Positions 45,281-57,030 are shown, numbered from the stretch's first letter. The stretch: DNA of 64,000 bases from Termitomyces sp. T153 (GCA_018296165.2 JACKQL020000170.1:1-64000); one strand, 5' to 3'. The notes: generated by a model from the sequence alone, not told the origin. Numbers and translations: made by a program.

Positions 45281-45846
45281 AGTTCAACTATAACAAGTTG
45301 CAATTCTTTGATGGTAGTATGGAAAACAGGACAATATTTATAATAAGTATAGAAGTAATAAAGATCAAAGGAGATGATGTTGATAAGCAATGTAGAACTG
45401 GTTATTAGTGACCTAGACAAGTCAGGAAGAATGCCATGTGAAAGTCAGTAGCCCAATATAGCTAAAGTAGACACTTGGAATGACAGTCAGTATGCCAGTC
45501 ACTAGAGTGTCATGTAATAAAGTAATAAAACTAGATCAAGTCAAAACAAAACTGTGTCAATAATATCAGATAAAGAAATATGATTGGCCACTTTGCTAGG
45601 GTGTTGCTGTTGCTAGAGGTTGCTAGTCATTATAAAAGGAAAGTTGTCCAATACAACCAGGGAATCTGGAAGTCACCAAAAACATAGGAATTGACATGGT
45701 GTTTAGCAAGAATATAGTCTCATCAATGCTTGTCTCTTGCCCACTACACCTTAGGGCCAGCTTGCCTGCTTTCACTGACAGTCTGGTGTGTCAGGTCATG
45801 AGTGGTGGGCTTGGCTTGGATGATTAACAGCCAATATTCCCTTACA
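45281..45846 (+). repeat. Diverged LTR of the second LTR family
   Basis: Its last 120 bp (CTCTTGCCCACTACACC, GTGGGCTTGGCTTGGA, TTCCCTTACA) match the end of the solo LTR at 37108-38112. A TATAAAAGG box lies at 45632. The upstream part is too diverged to place the start. Confidence 0.5.
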
Positions 45847-47100
45847 GCTTTGCTGGGTACACTGGCATCCAAACTCACAGTGATGCCACCTGCTCCCAAC
45901 ACTGCTCCCACCTGAGCCTCAATTACCAAAGTCTCTACCCATGCTCCATTTAGCTAACCTGCCTCTTTCCCACCTCTTGCCAACAATCTTATCTGTTTAC
46001 AAAAGCCAAAGCCTTAGAGCACCTCTTCAGATCAGTACACACAACCCTTTGCCTCAAACCATCCTGGCAACCCATGCCAGGCCCAACTATGAACAGATGA
46101 CCCTCATGAGCCCAACAACAATTGAATTTCTTTTGGTATGCATCCACCTATTTTCCTTGTAATGTTGGCACTGACATCTCCTCCTCCCCATCTTTTTCTA
46201 CTACCTTCACATTGGACCTGCTGTCTGCCTGGTGCAGGCAGCAATTTGTAGTACACCACTTGGTGAAACCTATCCACTATTTTCTTTGGGCCTACTAGGG
46301 AAGTGTGACCTAAAATAAAATGGCTTGGCAAAGTTAGCCTGCTCATTTTCCACATATGTGGAGGGGGGAGTAGGGTATGGCATCTCACAGCTCTTGTAGC
46401 ACCTCAGTAGTACTGCACACCATAACCTGATATGACTGAGCACAAAATAAGATGTGATTGAAAAAAAGTAGAAAGAAATACAGCACCACCATGCCTCTGC
46501 TTCAGGTACATCCATAATGCCACAGGACCCCACTCATCCAAAACACAGTTTCTGCTCAAAGGGAAAGATTGCCCACTCAATAAACAAATACACTAAACAA
46601 TTGTTGCTTGTCCAGGCCCAATGCACATGCAGCTTGTAGGTAAGGTGTGGAGAGTTGAGTGGATGGAACACATATTTCAAGGGTTGCATCATTGAGAGCC
46701 CAAGGTTCATATTGTATGACTAATTGTTTCATTTACCATTGTCATTGTCCAAAATTTGACTTGTCTAGTTACTTTACCAACTGGTAGTCTCAACAGGTTC
46801 AATGAGTTGTCAACCTTATGCATTTCAAATATTTGATTGGACATGAATTGGTCATTTCAAGACACGGTCAAGGTAGAAGACTTAGATTCTTCACCAGAAG
46901 TAGTCATAGTTGATATTCAGCACCATAGTAACACAACACATTGAGCCTTCAATGCAATGATGGTGAAGAACTACTACCCCCCTTCCACTCATACCTGAAC
47001 TTGTCAATAACCTCTTAGGGTAAGTACCTTAGTCCTCAGTCTGTCATGTAACAACTCTGTTTTGTACCTAGATGAATACAGATATGGTCAATATCTTACT
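45847..47100 (+). other. CpG-poor repeat debris with a gypsy RT fragment
   Basis: At 46940-47032 a stretch (AATGCAATGATGGTGAAGAA..., AATAACCTCTTAGGG) matches the RT segment of element 2 at 42577-42655. The rest gave no recognisable protein. It may be the decayed body of the element whose LTR ends at 45846. Confidence 0.45.
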
Positions 47101-47695
47101 AATAATCTGTAGTATAGTCAGTTAACTAGAGTTTGTAGGTGAGTAGATACTCACCCTCAGTCTGTGATGGAACAACGGAAGGTGCTGTTCATATAGTGAG
47201 AGAGATATATACATATATGTATGCTTTGTTGGCATTATGTGATTGGTGTGTTGAACAGGAAAGATGTGTCCATTGTTTTTGGCCTCGATACACTTACGGT
47301 GCCACACGCCACCGATCGTAATCTCGCAGCTCATGTCCATCACGACCGAGTGTGTTTAGTTCTCTGTAACTTCGCCTACTTCATTTTCTTGAGAATTCAA
47401 TCTCGCATCTCTTCCTTGCAGAACGCAACGAAAGGAAGAAAGGAGGACCTTCCATCGATCTTTGATTCTGGGAAATGGGATGATCTCGAAACACAGCAAA
47501 CCCAATGATTCTCCGATTTTCAAAATAAGGTGTTGTGATATTTGAGATATGCATATGTATCGTTAGGTATAAGTACGAGCCACAAAAAAAGTTCGACTGA
47601 ACTTGATTGTCTGAACTGGCAAGTACAATAACGGATCAGTGAGTACATTTGATCAATAAATATATGAATGAAAGTATGTTGGCGCCTCCCAGGGT
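47101..47695. other. Edge of the second gene island
   Basis: CpG returns from about 47280. No gene is recognised. It holds the 3' flank of the F-box gene. Confidence 0.4.
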
Positions 47696-49319
47696 TCAAC
47701 ATTTTTTCCTTCCATTGTTTCCTTTCATATTGTACGATGTGACCAATCCGTCCTGAACGGGAGTTACATGTTTCTTTCGCTCGTCTTGTCTCACCGCCTG
47801 AAACTTGTGAACAAGTCCGTTGACATGTTCCCAAAAAGCCCAACTCGCACTGTTCTGCGTCGATTGTATGACTGCCAATATGGGAAACATGCTTTCGAGA
47901 TATTGCGCAACATCCGTTGCATGCGTGAGGTTTCGGACATCGAGGAGATCATCACTTGCGATACAGAGAGTTCTAAGACGATGAGAGTACTTTCTTTGCA
48001 ATGGAGAGGGGGAGAATGGCATATCAAGCTTGACTGATAGTGAAGTCAGCTGAGGGCAAAACCTTGCAAAAGCCATGAGAACATCCCAGTGCTCTTCTTT
48101 TTGGCAGTGTGTAACTCGAGAAATACATAATTCCTTGACATGGGGAATTGAAGAAGCGAGGGTAGGACATTTGTCCATTGCCATTTGCCCTGCAATCACT
48201 AAGTTTTCCAAATGAATCTTTGACAAACTGGCAAAAAATCGAGCGCTCGTCTGGATGAAACCCTCTTCGAAAGCCACAAGGCGGATAGATCGCAACGTCG
48301 AAGACCACTGAGCCTCCATCACTGAGAGACAAGTTTCCCAGAGCCCATTAACTGGAAAACGTGCATAAGTTGATGAGTCAGGCTTCATCGTGATGGAAAT
48401 ATCGACCAGGCGTCCACCGCGCATGAGTACGAGGTACGATGTAACTGTAGAGCCTTCCCCGCTGATCTGGAGACTGCGGAGTTTAGGGAATGTGATTGAG
48501 ATATTGTTCTCAACGGGAAGAGAACTGATAGGTAGAGACAATGTACCAATCATGGTCATATTGAGATATTGCAACTCTGGCAAGGAAGCAATATTCTTAA
48601 ATGTGACGACATCCAGCTCTCCCGAAAGTTGCAAAGAACGCAAACTTCGGAAGCGGAGGATGACTTGCCAGAGACGAGGATCTGTTTGGCTATAAAGGGC
48701 AAGATGTCGAATGCCGGGCGCTTTCTTGTGCAACACATACATGAATGGGATAATATTGAGAAGTTCGTTGTTGAGGTCTCTGGGGTAACTGTTTGAAGTG
48801 TCACCCAGAAGGTCGACCCGTTGGAGTGTTGAACACAGTACGAGAGGTGTATTCGGAGCATTCAGCCGATCATGAAAAGGACAAATGAGATGCTGGAGAG
48901 CAGGAAGGAGCGGAAGTGCTGTGAAGATAAATGGTGCCACTTGTTTATCTCTGCTATTCCTATCCAGTGTAAGAGTTCTGATTCTCCTAGCGTATAAGTT
49001 GAATCGCATCATGTCTTGATCGTCTATATCTCCATAGATTGTCTTTCTAAATGTAAAGAAATATATACTGCGTTGCGATAAATTGCCTTACGTAGATGCC
49101 ATCCACCTGCTGGATTGTTGGCAGGAGCCGTAAGAGGGGGACGATCGTATCCATCGATCTCCACAAGGCATCGAGTGCAGGATCTTGAAAGGCTTTGCAA
49201 GTCAGAGCCGCCCGAAATAATACTTGCTTGGATTCACGCGACGGTGGTATATGTTCAATCATCTTGAAGACGTTGGCCACGACGTCGTAATTTAGCGATG
49301 CGGTGCCAAAGGGAGGCAT
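47696..49319 (-). CDS. F-box protein with leucine-rich C-terminal part, 524 aa
   Basis: Exon 1 is 49092-49319 (ATG at 49319) and exon 2 is 47696-49042. The first AG of the intron end (49048-49047) would break the frame. The second AG (49044-49043) keeps it, giving a 49-nt intron and 525 codons. The N-terminus (NYDVVANVFKMIEHI, then VLFRAALTCKAFQDPALDALW) is an F-box of the type expanded in Agaricomycetes. The body has repeated Leu-rich segments (LRSLQLSGELDVV, LPELQYLNMTM, FPKLRSLQISGEG), consistent with LRR substrate recognition. F-box proteins bring targets to SCF ubiquitin ligases. The target here is unknown. Its codon use matches host genes. Confidence 0.85.
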
Positions 49320-49484
49320 TGGGGCCCGCGGTGGAGGTACACTGACGTTATTTTTGAGGGGATTTCCACTAGAGTCAGGCTAGGTCCGTCGGCGTGGGGT
49401 GTATGATGATCAATGGATTTGAGCAACACGTTCTCAATGAGTTAAGTGCCAAGTTCTTGTATCAAATTTGTGGTAATCTTACGA

Positions 49485-49795
49485 ACGCCCAGGCTTCTTT
49501 TTTTCCACCACGTTTGCATCTGGTGAATGCAGACGTCATGATTGGACTTTTGTGGTGATATTCACGCCCAGGCTTCTTTTTTCTACCACGTTTTGCATCT
49601 GGTGAATGCAGACATCATGATTGGACTTTTGTGATGATATTTCACACGCCTAAGCTTCTTTTTTTCCACGTTTTGCATCTGGCGAATGCAAACACCATGA
49701 TTGGACTTTTGTGGTGATATTTACGCCAGGCTTCCCCTTCCACCACGTTCGGCATCTGGTGGATGCAAGACATGATCGGACTATACTTCTACGCT
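49485..49795. repeat. Minisatellite, about 78-82-bp unit, four copies
   Basis: Units start near 49485, 49563, 49645 and 49722. Each has ACGCC(C)AGGCTTC, a T-rich strip, CCACGTTTTGCATCTGG, GAATGCA, CATGATTGGACTTTTG and a GGTGATATT end. The last unit is the most diverged, and an ACGC half-start follows it. It lies upstream of the F-box gene. Confidence 0.85.
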
Positions 49796-49900
49796 AGGCA
49801 TCAATGGTTTGACACTCAATTTCACAATTTTGAGAATGGAAAGATCAGAGGTAAAATCCCAATCTATGCAAATTTTATGTGTTCAAACCTCGAGGGCGGT

Positions 49901-50275
49901 TCAAAGGAGGGCATTAGCCTCCGTTAGTCGCTTATATAGACCCATCAATTCAATTCTATTTGCTGTTAGGTTCTGCATTGAGGCAGCTTTGAGGAAAGGG
50001 ACTGCCTGCAGGTCCTTGGCTTGAAGTTCCTGTTCGTGTCCTGCAAGTTGGTCCGCGTTAGCTGCCAAGGGCGGGTGGGTCGACGTTCTGGACCGACGGG
50101 ACTGGAACATCAAGCTTAGCTTCAAATTGGCCTGATAGGCGGTGGGCGGGTGCAAAAGAAAGTTATCGTAGTAGGAATTGAGCGTGTTGCGAGATTCATT
50201 CTGTGCGAACGACATCAGTTGTGCACCAATATAGGCAGGTTGAAGGATTTTGAGAGGGCGGAGCTGATATGTCAT
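49901..50275 (-). CDS. Hypothetical protein, 124 aa
   Basis: A single uninterrupted frame runs from ATG at 50275 (MTYQLRPLKILQPAYIGAQL) to a stop at 49901. It is basic in the N-terminal half, then has SRRSRTSTHPP and a helical C-terminus (LKAASMQNLTANRIELMGLY). No signal peptide or membrane segment is obvious. I do not recognise it. Even composition and CpG content like the neighbours favour a real gene. An opposite-strand overlap is short and less convincing. Confidence 0.5.
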   Translation of the reverse strand: MTYQLRPLKILQPAYIGAQLMSFAQNESRNTLNSYYDNFLLHPPTAYQANLKLSLMFQSRRSRTSTHPPLAANADQLAGHEQELQAKDLQAVPFLKAASMQNLTANRIELMGLYKRLTEANALL

Positions 50276-50880
50276 GCGCGAAGATCTTGGTTACAAACGA
50301 AAGGTTGTAGCATGTAGAAGGTGGAGCGTCTACAAAAAACTGTTATGCTCACCGTGGACGGCGGACCATGATACAGCTCAGCTGGCATTTACTGTGACAG
50401 AGAACAGATTGCTGACATTGCGAAGTGGACACTCTGGGTAGCCGGTTTTTGGCCGGCATGGCCAACAGTGGCCATCTGAATTACGGCTCCGTGATTGTTG
50501 ATCAGATCATCCTGGGCGCACGTTCATTCGGAGTCTAATGCTATTTTGAGAACCAGCGAGAGATAACGTGAGTCCTCTTTACCGGCTGTGGGTTCAGTAT
50601 CTTTGATGATAGAAATCGTACGTATAGGCGCGGTGGACTGAATGAGACGACGAAATGGATCAGAAACCGTTAGCCATCATTATAGCAGCATCCATAACAT
50701 GCATCATATCAACATGGCATACTCGTAAGTAACATTACTAGGTACCCCTCCTAGCTAACACGTGGTCTCCGGAAACAACATTACAAATGAGCCTTCTCTT
50801 CCGCCAACCACGCGCTGGATCGTCGACTTCGAGAAGTAGGAGAACCCACCCGCTACTTCTCTTCTTGCCTCGTTTCTTGA
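50276..50880. other. Intergenic region between divergent genes
   Basis: It should hold the promoters of the minus-strand 124-aa gene and the plus-strand membrane protein. No certain core motif was seen. Confidence 0.4.
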
Positions 50881-52976
50881 ATGTCAAACTTCAATTTACT
50901 CCCGCCCCCGTTTTCTCTCCCTTCCAACAGCGTATCACCCCTTCCGCGCGGGAGGCGTAGACTCAGACTTAGACTCAAACTCCTCCCAACAATCACAGTA
51001 TGCATCTTTGTGCTTTTATATCTCAAGTTCATGGCGTGGTCTACACATTCAGTTGAGCCGTTACCGAACCCAGAGTATGTCACTTCGGAAAAGTCCCCTA
51101 TTGCTGTAAACCAACATCTGCGCATTCTTCTTGTATCTGCATTCTTCCCGCTCACTCACGCCAAACATACGCATGAAGAATACGTCTCATGGCTCCGAAA
51201 CTTTTTTGGGCCCGATGGTATCCAGTCCGATGTCTATTTCTACACAACAGTTGAGATGGCGGAGCTTGTTTCTTTGTACTCAGCCACATCATCTTCCGTA
51301 CCCCCGGCTCGAGCTCAAAACCACAACAGACTCACAATCAACACAACCTTCACCTCACCTTTCACCATACCCCCTATCGCTCCATACATCTCCGAATATA
51401 ACGCGATGCACGTATGGGACAGAGAACGTGCAATACATAACCCCGAGCTGTATGCGGTGTGGAACGCGAAACCTTGGCTGCTTGAACACGCCCTTCTCAC
51501 GCTCTCCCATTCTCAGCAGGAATATGATTATGCATTTTGGGTCGACGCAGGCTCGTTCCGTGCTTCGCATCCTTTCCGAAAATGGCCTGATCCAAGAAGG
51601 GTGCAGGAGGTGCTTTCTACCTCCCAATCTGAGAACGACATGGATAAGATCCTTATCCCACTATACGACGTCCCAGGACTGAAAGAGTACAAGTGGCGCT
51701 TTGAGATGGGGCCGGTTGATATGGATTTGAGCGAAGGTGAGTGCTTTCCTCTTTTCTGCTTTTTTCCCCCTCTCTTCTGCTTTTTTTCCTTGTGGCTTAT
51801 GGATCATTGGCTTGTGCAATTGTGGACTTGTGAGGTGATGTAAATGCTGCGGCGCGTGGTGGCGCGTGGTAAGAAGGGTCACGTTGGGACTAGGAATCGA
51901 GATGATGTGATCGATGACAAGACGCGATTTGATGAAGTTCCGGGCCGGTGGCCCAACTACCCGCGAGGCTTCTGGATCTTCATCCTCATTTGCACTGGTG
52001 ACGAGATGAAGAAATTGAGGACGTGTCTGGATGGCGATGGCGATGCAACAGTACCGGTCATCTTTTATTTTCTTTTGCGCCGTTCGTACCTCTCCGAGTC
52101 CCTTGATTGGACTAGCTGCTTGTCGGGGAAGTGTACACAGGATTCTACGCGTATGCATTTTGTGCAATACTACCAGGCGCATTTACGTACACTTCTCTCT
52201 TTGGGGCTCTCATCCTTTTCACTGTCTACACTTCTGACCTTTCTCTTCATCCAGGAACTTTCTTTGGATCCACACCCACCGGCATATCCTGGTTCTCCAA
52301 AACATTTTACCAGACACACGATTGGTATATCACCACTTCTCCCCCTGTTCCTCCCCCTCACTCTCTTCCTCCGGGCATATTTTTGAACTTGATGAAGGGC
52401 AACATAACCGCGGAGGAACCACGCTTTCACTTCGTAGGTAAAGACCAAACGTTGATAAATACGATTATGTTCAGGTACCCTGAGAGGTTCGTGGGTTTGC
52501 TTGGGCCGGGTAATGTGGGGTTGTTGCCACCCTCTTTCTCAACCACCTCACCATCATTCACTTCCACTCACTCCAACCCTCCCTCCGAAGGCCCCAATTC
52601 TCAACCAAAATCAAAAATGACCCCTTACATATTAACTCTCCCCTCCATCCTCACGCGCATCTCGCACTCCCTCTCGCACTCCCTCTCACTCCCTTTCTCC
52701 CTCTCCTTCTCGCGATCCTTCTCGTTATCATTTGACCGCACAAAATCATGTGGGGACTGGTACTTCTACCAATGGTTCCTCGCCTCTGAGCGTGAGAGGG
52801 AAGAGGCAAAGGCGACGGTGTGGTGGTGGGCTGGGTGTCCGCGAGTAATTGTAAGCATGACTCGGAGTACGGCAGGAAGTGACAAGAAGGCAAGAGAGGT
52901 GGTAGACGTTGAGGAGATGTTGCAGGGTCTCTTTGGAGGGCGGTGGGTTGAGGGAAGGAGGGCGGGCGGTGCGTAG
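50881..52976 (+). CDS. Type II membrane glycosyltransferase-like protein, 525 aa
   Basis: Exon 1 is 50881-51736 and exon 2 is 52255-52976, joined across GAAG|GTGAGT and CCAG|GAAC to read DLSEGTFFGS, in frame for 526 codons. A basic cytosolic tail (RGRRRLRLRLK) precedes one membrane helix (about residues 34-53). The lumenal part has ILLVSAFFPL, DVYFYTT, YDYAFWVDAGSFR (W220-D222) and later HFVGKDQTLINT and CGDWYFYQWF. These resemble an uncharacterised fungal family that looks like Golgi glycosyltransferases, with WVDAG as a possible sugar-nucleotide or metal site; this is inference. Exon 2 carries a long Ser/Leu low-complexity insert (about SHSLSHSLSLPFSLSFS) before CGDWYF. The 518-nt intron is about ten times the usual size here. 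Confidence 0.75.
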
Positions 52977-53834
52977 TGTTGATGCGTGATGGGAGGCGCG
53001 GGTTGAGCGTTGAAATGAGAAGGATTATGTGAATTTGGATGAGATTGGATTGTTAATAAGGCCTTGAGGCTAGTGAGGTATATGTACATTACAATAAGTG
53101 TGTATTAGAAGAAATAATATGGAACTATGAAAGATTGATCCGAATCTACTCTACGTTGTCAATGATTACTTACATTCAAGAATCATTTGAAGTAGACACT
53201 TTCATAGATGTTGTCAAGAGCTCGAGAAACACACTGTCTAGGCCTGGGATAGATGATCATGATCATGATTGCAAATTCGAAAATGCATGAAGCATGACGG
53301 TACTATGCCGAGTCCGTATTGGATTTTTCTGACTGTGTCGATCCATAAGTATCATCGTCAAGAGATACTTGTTGCATACTTGAAGTGGGGAGATACACTT
53401 AATATATGTGTGAGTCGCAGTACTGGTCCGGAGAGGAGAGAATAGAAGGGGCTTGTAGTCGTCCAAAGAAGTCCAGTAAAACATTCGAGAAGCGTAAATG
53501 TTATAGGTACTGCTGGAGATGATGGAAGAGATGAGAAAGGTCGTTTTGTTCACAACCCAATAATGTTCCTTGTGACCATCGGTCTTGACAAAGCTTCTTT
53601 AGGATTGCAACATGAATAATTGCCAGAAGAGTCATCCAGCAGGATGACAACATGAATAATTGCTCGCAGAGTCATCGAGCAATTCTTGCATAAAATGATA
53701 GATGATAATTCGCAAGAGTGTAATGTACAAAATTGTCAACGAAACCCTCCAAGTGAATGTCAAAGGTAAATCACAAGCACTGGGAGTACTATTAAAGACC
53801 AAAAAAAGTGAGTTAGCAGACAGTTTGTTGGAAT
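52977..53834. other. Intergenic, with a small duplicated strip
   Basis: An ACATGAATAATTGC...AGAGTCATC strip occurs twice in tandem (about 53609-53642 and 53648-53682, period about 39 bp). No gene was recognised. Confidence 0.5.
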
Positions 53835-54930
53835 GAAGAGGAGAACTTCCGTAGTCGTTGAGTTTGGTGCAAGCATCGGCGACACACACTGGCAGACAGT
53901 GGCACCAGTTCACCCGATTCCGCCACATTGGCCACATTGAAGCACCGTTCCAGTTGCTATAGAGCTCGGAGTTGTCGCATTTGAAGTTGAAGAGGTTGTA
54001 GAAACCTCCGTGGTCATGGATATTGTCGATGTGGTACGCGTTGCAGAAATGCTGCTGATTGCAGATCCACTTCCAGAGCAAGTAAGCACAGGAGGACCTC
54101 AGGAGGAATAAAAGCAAATGTGCGGGTGTCTCTACCTGGGATAGTGTACTGGATGAGTGGAGGATGATAAATATTGACGGCAATTCCAGGGTCCGTGCCT
54201 AGAATACAAGCTTAGATCGATAAGAGAAAATAAATAGTCCTATAGATAAACCAGCATAGGCACCAGGGAAGCTGACTGTAGGGGAAGGAATGGCGTTTCC
54301 CTCGCCAGTGATCCGAAGTTGCGCGCATTCCATCTATTAACATGCATTCCATCTATTAACGTGGATTTCCGAGTCCCGTGACGTCGGTTTGCGTAGCATT
54401 AGGAATGGGAGCGCTATAATCAACAGGTTTGAGAGCAAAGTTTGAGGAAAAGAAGAGAGAAACCTACAGATAAGATGACTGGCCCTTTATGAGAAGTGGC
54501 AATGGGATCATCGCCATCATTTGGATCTGCACCGTTGAGTCCATGGTGCCATTCCGTAGTGAGAGTAGAGGTTGATACCACCGTTGCAAATGTCATCCGA
54601 GGTGGATGGAAATGTAAGAATCCCATCAAGTCGGTTGCACGCAATAGGACCTGCTGACCGTTTGAGGTGACGTCGGTGACGGGCTATAAGATGAACATGT
54701 TATGATTATTAATATATATGCGAGACAGCCATACATACTGAATTAGTATCTGGCACACGTATACCAGTCAGATGGCCTTGGGAAATTCCATTCACATAGA
54801 ATTCCCATATCAAAGAGATATATTAGAAAGCAGCAAGACAGAGACAAGATCCACCTGAAAGATGGAATGCGCAGAGGGTTACAGCGGTTAGAACAGAGAG
54901 GAGAGACGCAAAGACTGCAGTGTTACGCAT
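53835..54930 (-). pseudogene. AA9 lytic polysaccharide monooxygenase with CBM1, pseudogene
   Basis: The ATG at 54930 starts a signal peptide (MRNTAVFASLLSVLTAVTLC). Then follow YVNGISQGHLTGIRVPD (about 54790-54740), PVTDVTSN, a DDICNGGIN piece and, in another frame, TEWHHGLNGADPNDGDDPIA with HKGPVI. These match AA9 enzymes, copper enzymes that cut cellulose. About 60-70 residues after NATQTDVTGLG are missing and a 20-bp strip is duplicated. [17 protein letters not shown] and NIYHPPL then resume. A Ser/Thr linker leads to CBM1 (GQCGGIG), where a TGA at 53910-53912 replaces the usual Trp and a frameshift precedes CTKLNDY. The conserved N-terminal His is not found after the signal peptide in a clear form. 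Host-like composition argues for loss of a native gene. Confidence 0.8.
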
Positions 54931-55289
54931 TTCGGAGAGCACGTCTAAATTGACTCATACCTTACAGGCGAATTGATATACTACCTGATGGTAGGGCTTC
55001 AGGGTACCTAACGCACGAGACTGCGGCATTGAGGAAGCCATATCACCGGTGATGAAAGACAAAAGGATATAAAATAGACTTGGCATTTCAATAGGACCGT
55101 TCCTTCGCGAATATTACCAGAAGAATATCCGGATTACCCTGCTCATTTGACCGGAGAATGATACTGAACAATAATAATTTCAAGAGATACGCCAAGAAAC
55201 ATCATGTCAGGGGGTTCTGTGTATCCAAGTTCTTCTTTCGCGCAACATGTCATATATTCAATCGAGTGTTGCGATCCCATATGTGAAAT
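54931..55289. other. Upstream flank of the AA9 pseudogene
   Basis: CpG-normal flank, no gene recognised. It ends at MITE copy 2. Confidence 0.4.
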
Positions 55290-55492
55290 CACTGCTGGCA
55301 CTGGAACCTGTTTCCATTGGAAAAATGAAAAAAGAAACCTGTCATATCATTTCTTTGGCAGATCTTTCCTTTGGAAAAAGGCTTTTCCCAATGTTTACAG
55401 CCTCTATCCATTGGAAATACCCTGGTTGGCAAAGGCATAACAGGTTTATCTTTCAATATCTCCACAGGAAAGACTATTGACTGCCAGCAGTG
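55290..55492. mobile_element. MITE-like element, copy 2 (203 bp)
   Basis: Perfect 11-bp terminal inverted repeats, CACTGCTGGCA and TGCCAGCAGTG. Full-length similarity to copy 1 (10429-10632), same orientation. The right end lies two bases from the 5' LTR of the copia element (55495), so its original right flank may be displaced. No 3-bp duplication is visible here (AAT and ATT). Confidence 0.85.
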
Positions 55493-55494
55493 AT

Positions 55495-55757
55495 TGTTGC
55501 CTAAGTTGCCACACTCACCATTTTAGAAGTTCGTCTGACTTCACATGACAGAACAGTACAACTTTTGTCTCCTGGATTCCGTAGCATCTATTCTGATTCC
55601 ACGGACATCCAGGTATGTATCGTACTACTCTACATACATCCTAATATTATCTATTCTGATTCCACGGACATCCAGACATCCAGTTGCTGCAACTCATATT
55701 GAGTCTTCTGAACTCCCTTCAGTCCGTTCTGTCTTCCCTGTGCACAAGCTTGCTGCA
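55495..55757 (+). repeat. 5' LTR of the copia element
   Basis: 263 bp, the same length as the 3' LTR. It contains two copies of a TCTATTCTGATTCCACGGAC strip 61 bp apart. It still has several CpG that have become TpG or CpA in the 3' LTR. Confidence 0.88.
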
Positions 55758-55911
55758 ACGGGTTATGTGCCCCGGCCCAGAGACTTACACACCGAAGATC
55801 AACTTGTTTTATGCTCCGTTTAAAAACATTGCAGCCTTCCAAGTTTCATCAGAACTCTCCTCTTTTGTAAACATCACCAATCCCATTACTCTCGGCATCA
55901 CTTGCTGCAAT

Positions 55912-57030
55912 GGATGATGTCAGTCATGCTTCTCAATCACTGATGCAGAAGCTCGGCAACATTAAATACATGGAGTGGGAAAAATTGATGTACGGTTGAC
56001 TTATGGCTGTCGGTGGAGCTCGCATCATCATGGAAAAAGAGGCATGCCCCTTCCCCAACCCAACAGATCCAAACACCACTGCCATTGTGAACGTGTTCAA
56101 TCTCCGCAGCAATCAGGCTGCTGGGGAAATATACCAGTGGCTCAACAAAGGGAATAAGATCCAGGTCAATAGTATTTGAGATAAGCCAGCTGAGATGTGG
56201 GCCAAGCTGAAGGAAATTCACTCGAAGTCAGCCCTGAATGCCCACTTCAACTTGCTCAGTGACCTGTTCAGTATATGCAAGTGCAATGACAAATTGCTTG
56301 TTGATCTCTGCATGCAGGTGGAAGGTGCCATGCAGCACATCCAAGCACTTTGTCCACCACCCATCTCAGATGCCAATGGCAAGCTGAAGGAGGTTTACAT
56401 TATGGAGATGCTGGACAACAAGCTCTCAATTATGGCCGTGCTTTGAGCACTACCTTGCAAAGCGTACAGCACATTTATATTGTCAGTGCTCATGCTCAAT
56501 AGCCTCACAAAGAATGCTGTACTAAAGGCATTCTGCACTGAGCAAGTCCACACACCAGGCAGCCAAGGATGACACTGCCACTGCTGCTGCTGCTGCTGCT
56601 GCTGCCAAAGCCATCACTTGCTCCCTTTGCAACAGGCCACACAAAGTCCAGAATTGCCCAAATCTAATGACTGATCACAACCAGATCAAAGATGGGAACT
56701 CCAAGTCAAAGAAGCATGAAGGGTGCCAAGGAGGAAACTCTGGGGCAAAAGCTGACACTGCCAAAGCTTCTGATGCATCAAAAATTGAAGAAGGATGTGA
56801 TGGGCCAGCTGTCAAGGCCAAAGCTGCCATATGTTGATTGGCTCTTTCTTCCACTGTCCCATCTAATGTTCTATGGAACACAGACTCAGGCACCACAAGT
56901 TCTATGATGTCCCACTGCAAATGGTTCATCTCATCTTTCTTTAAGTTGTGGAGAGTGCTCATCCATCTTGGGAACAACGCTGTTGTCTACTCTGCAGGAA
57001 AAGGATCAGTGAGATTTAGACTGTGAGGGA
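55912..57030 (+). pseudogene. Gag and protease region of the copia element
   Basis: Gag pieces include ATG at 55912 (DDVSHASQSLMQKL), DPNTTAIVNVFNLRSNQAA and MWAKLKEIHSKSALNAHFNL (56195 onward). A zinc-knuckle remnant CSLCNRPHKVQNC (near 56615-56655) has lost one residue of the usual spacing. A (CTG)7 run lies at about 56582-56602. The protease site WNTDSGTTSSM (near 56875) keeps its catalytic Asp. Confidence 0.75.

Noticed and set aside
49485..49795. Regular repeats resembling a CRISPR array
   Set aside because: Units are about 79 bp with no distinct spacers, and the genome is eukaryotic. It is a minisatellite.
51844..52386. 180-codon open frame within the long intron of the membrane protein gene
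   Set aside because: It overlaps the intron and exon 2 in another frame. The conserved LSEGTFFGS join supports intron status.
53632..54183. 183-codon minus-strand open frame with many Cys and Trp
   Set aside because: It is the wrong frame of the AA9 linker and CBM1 pseudogene; the linker and CBM1 motifs appear in the next frame.
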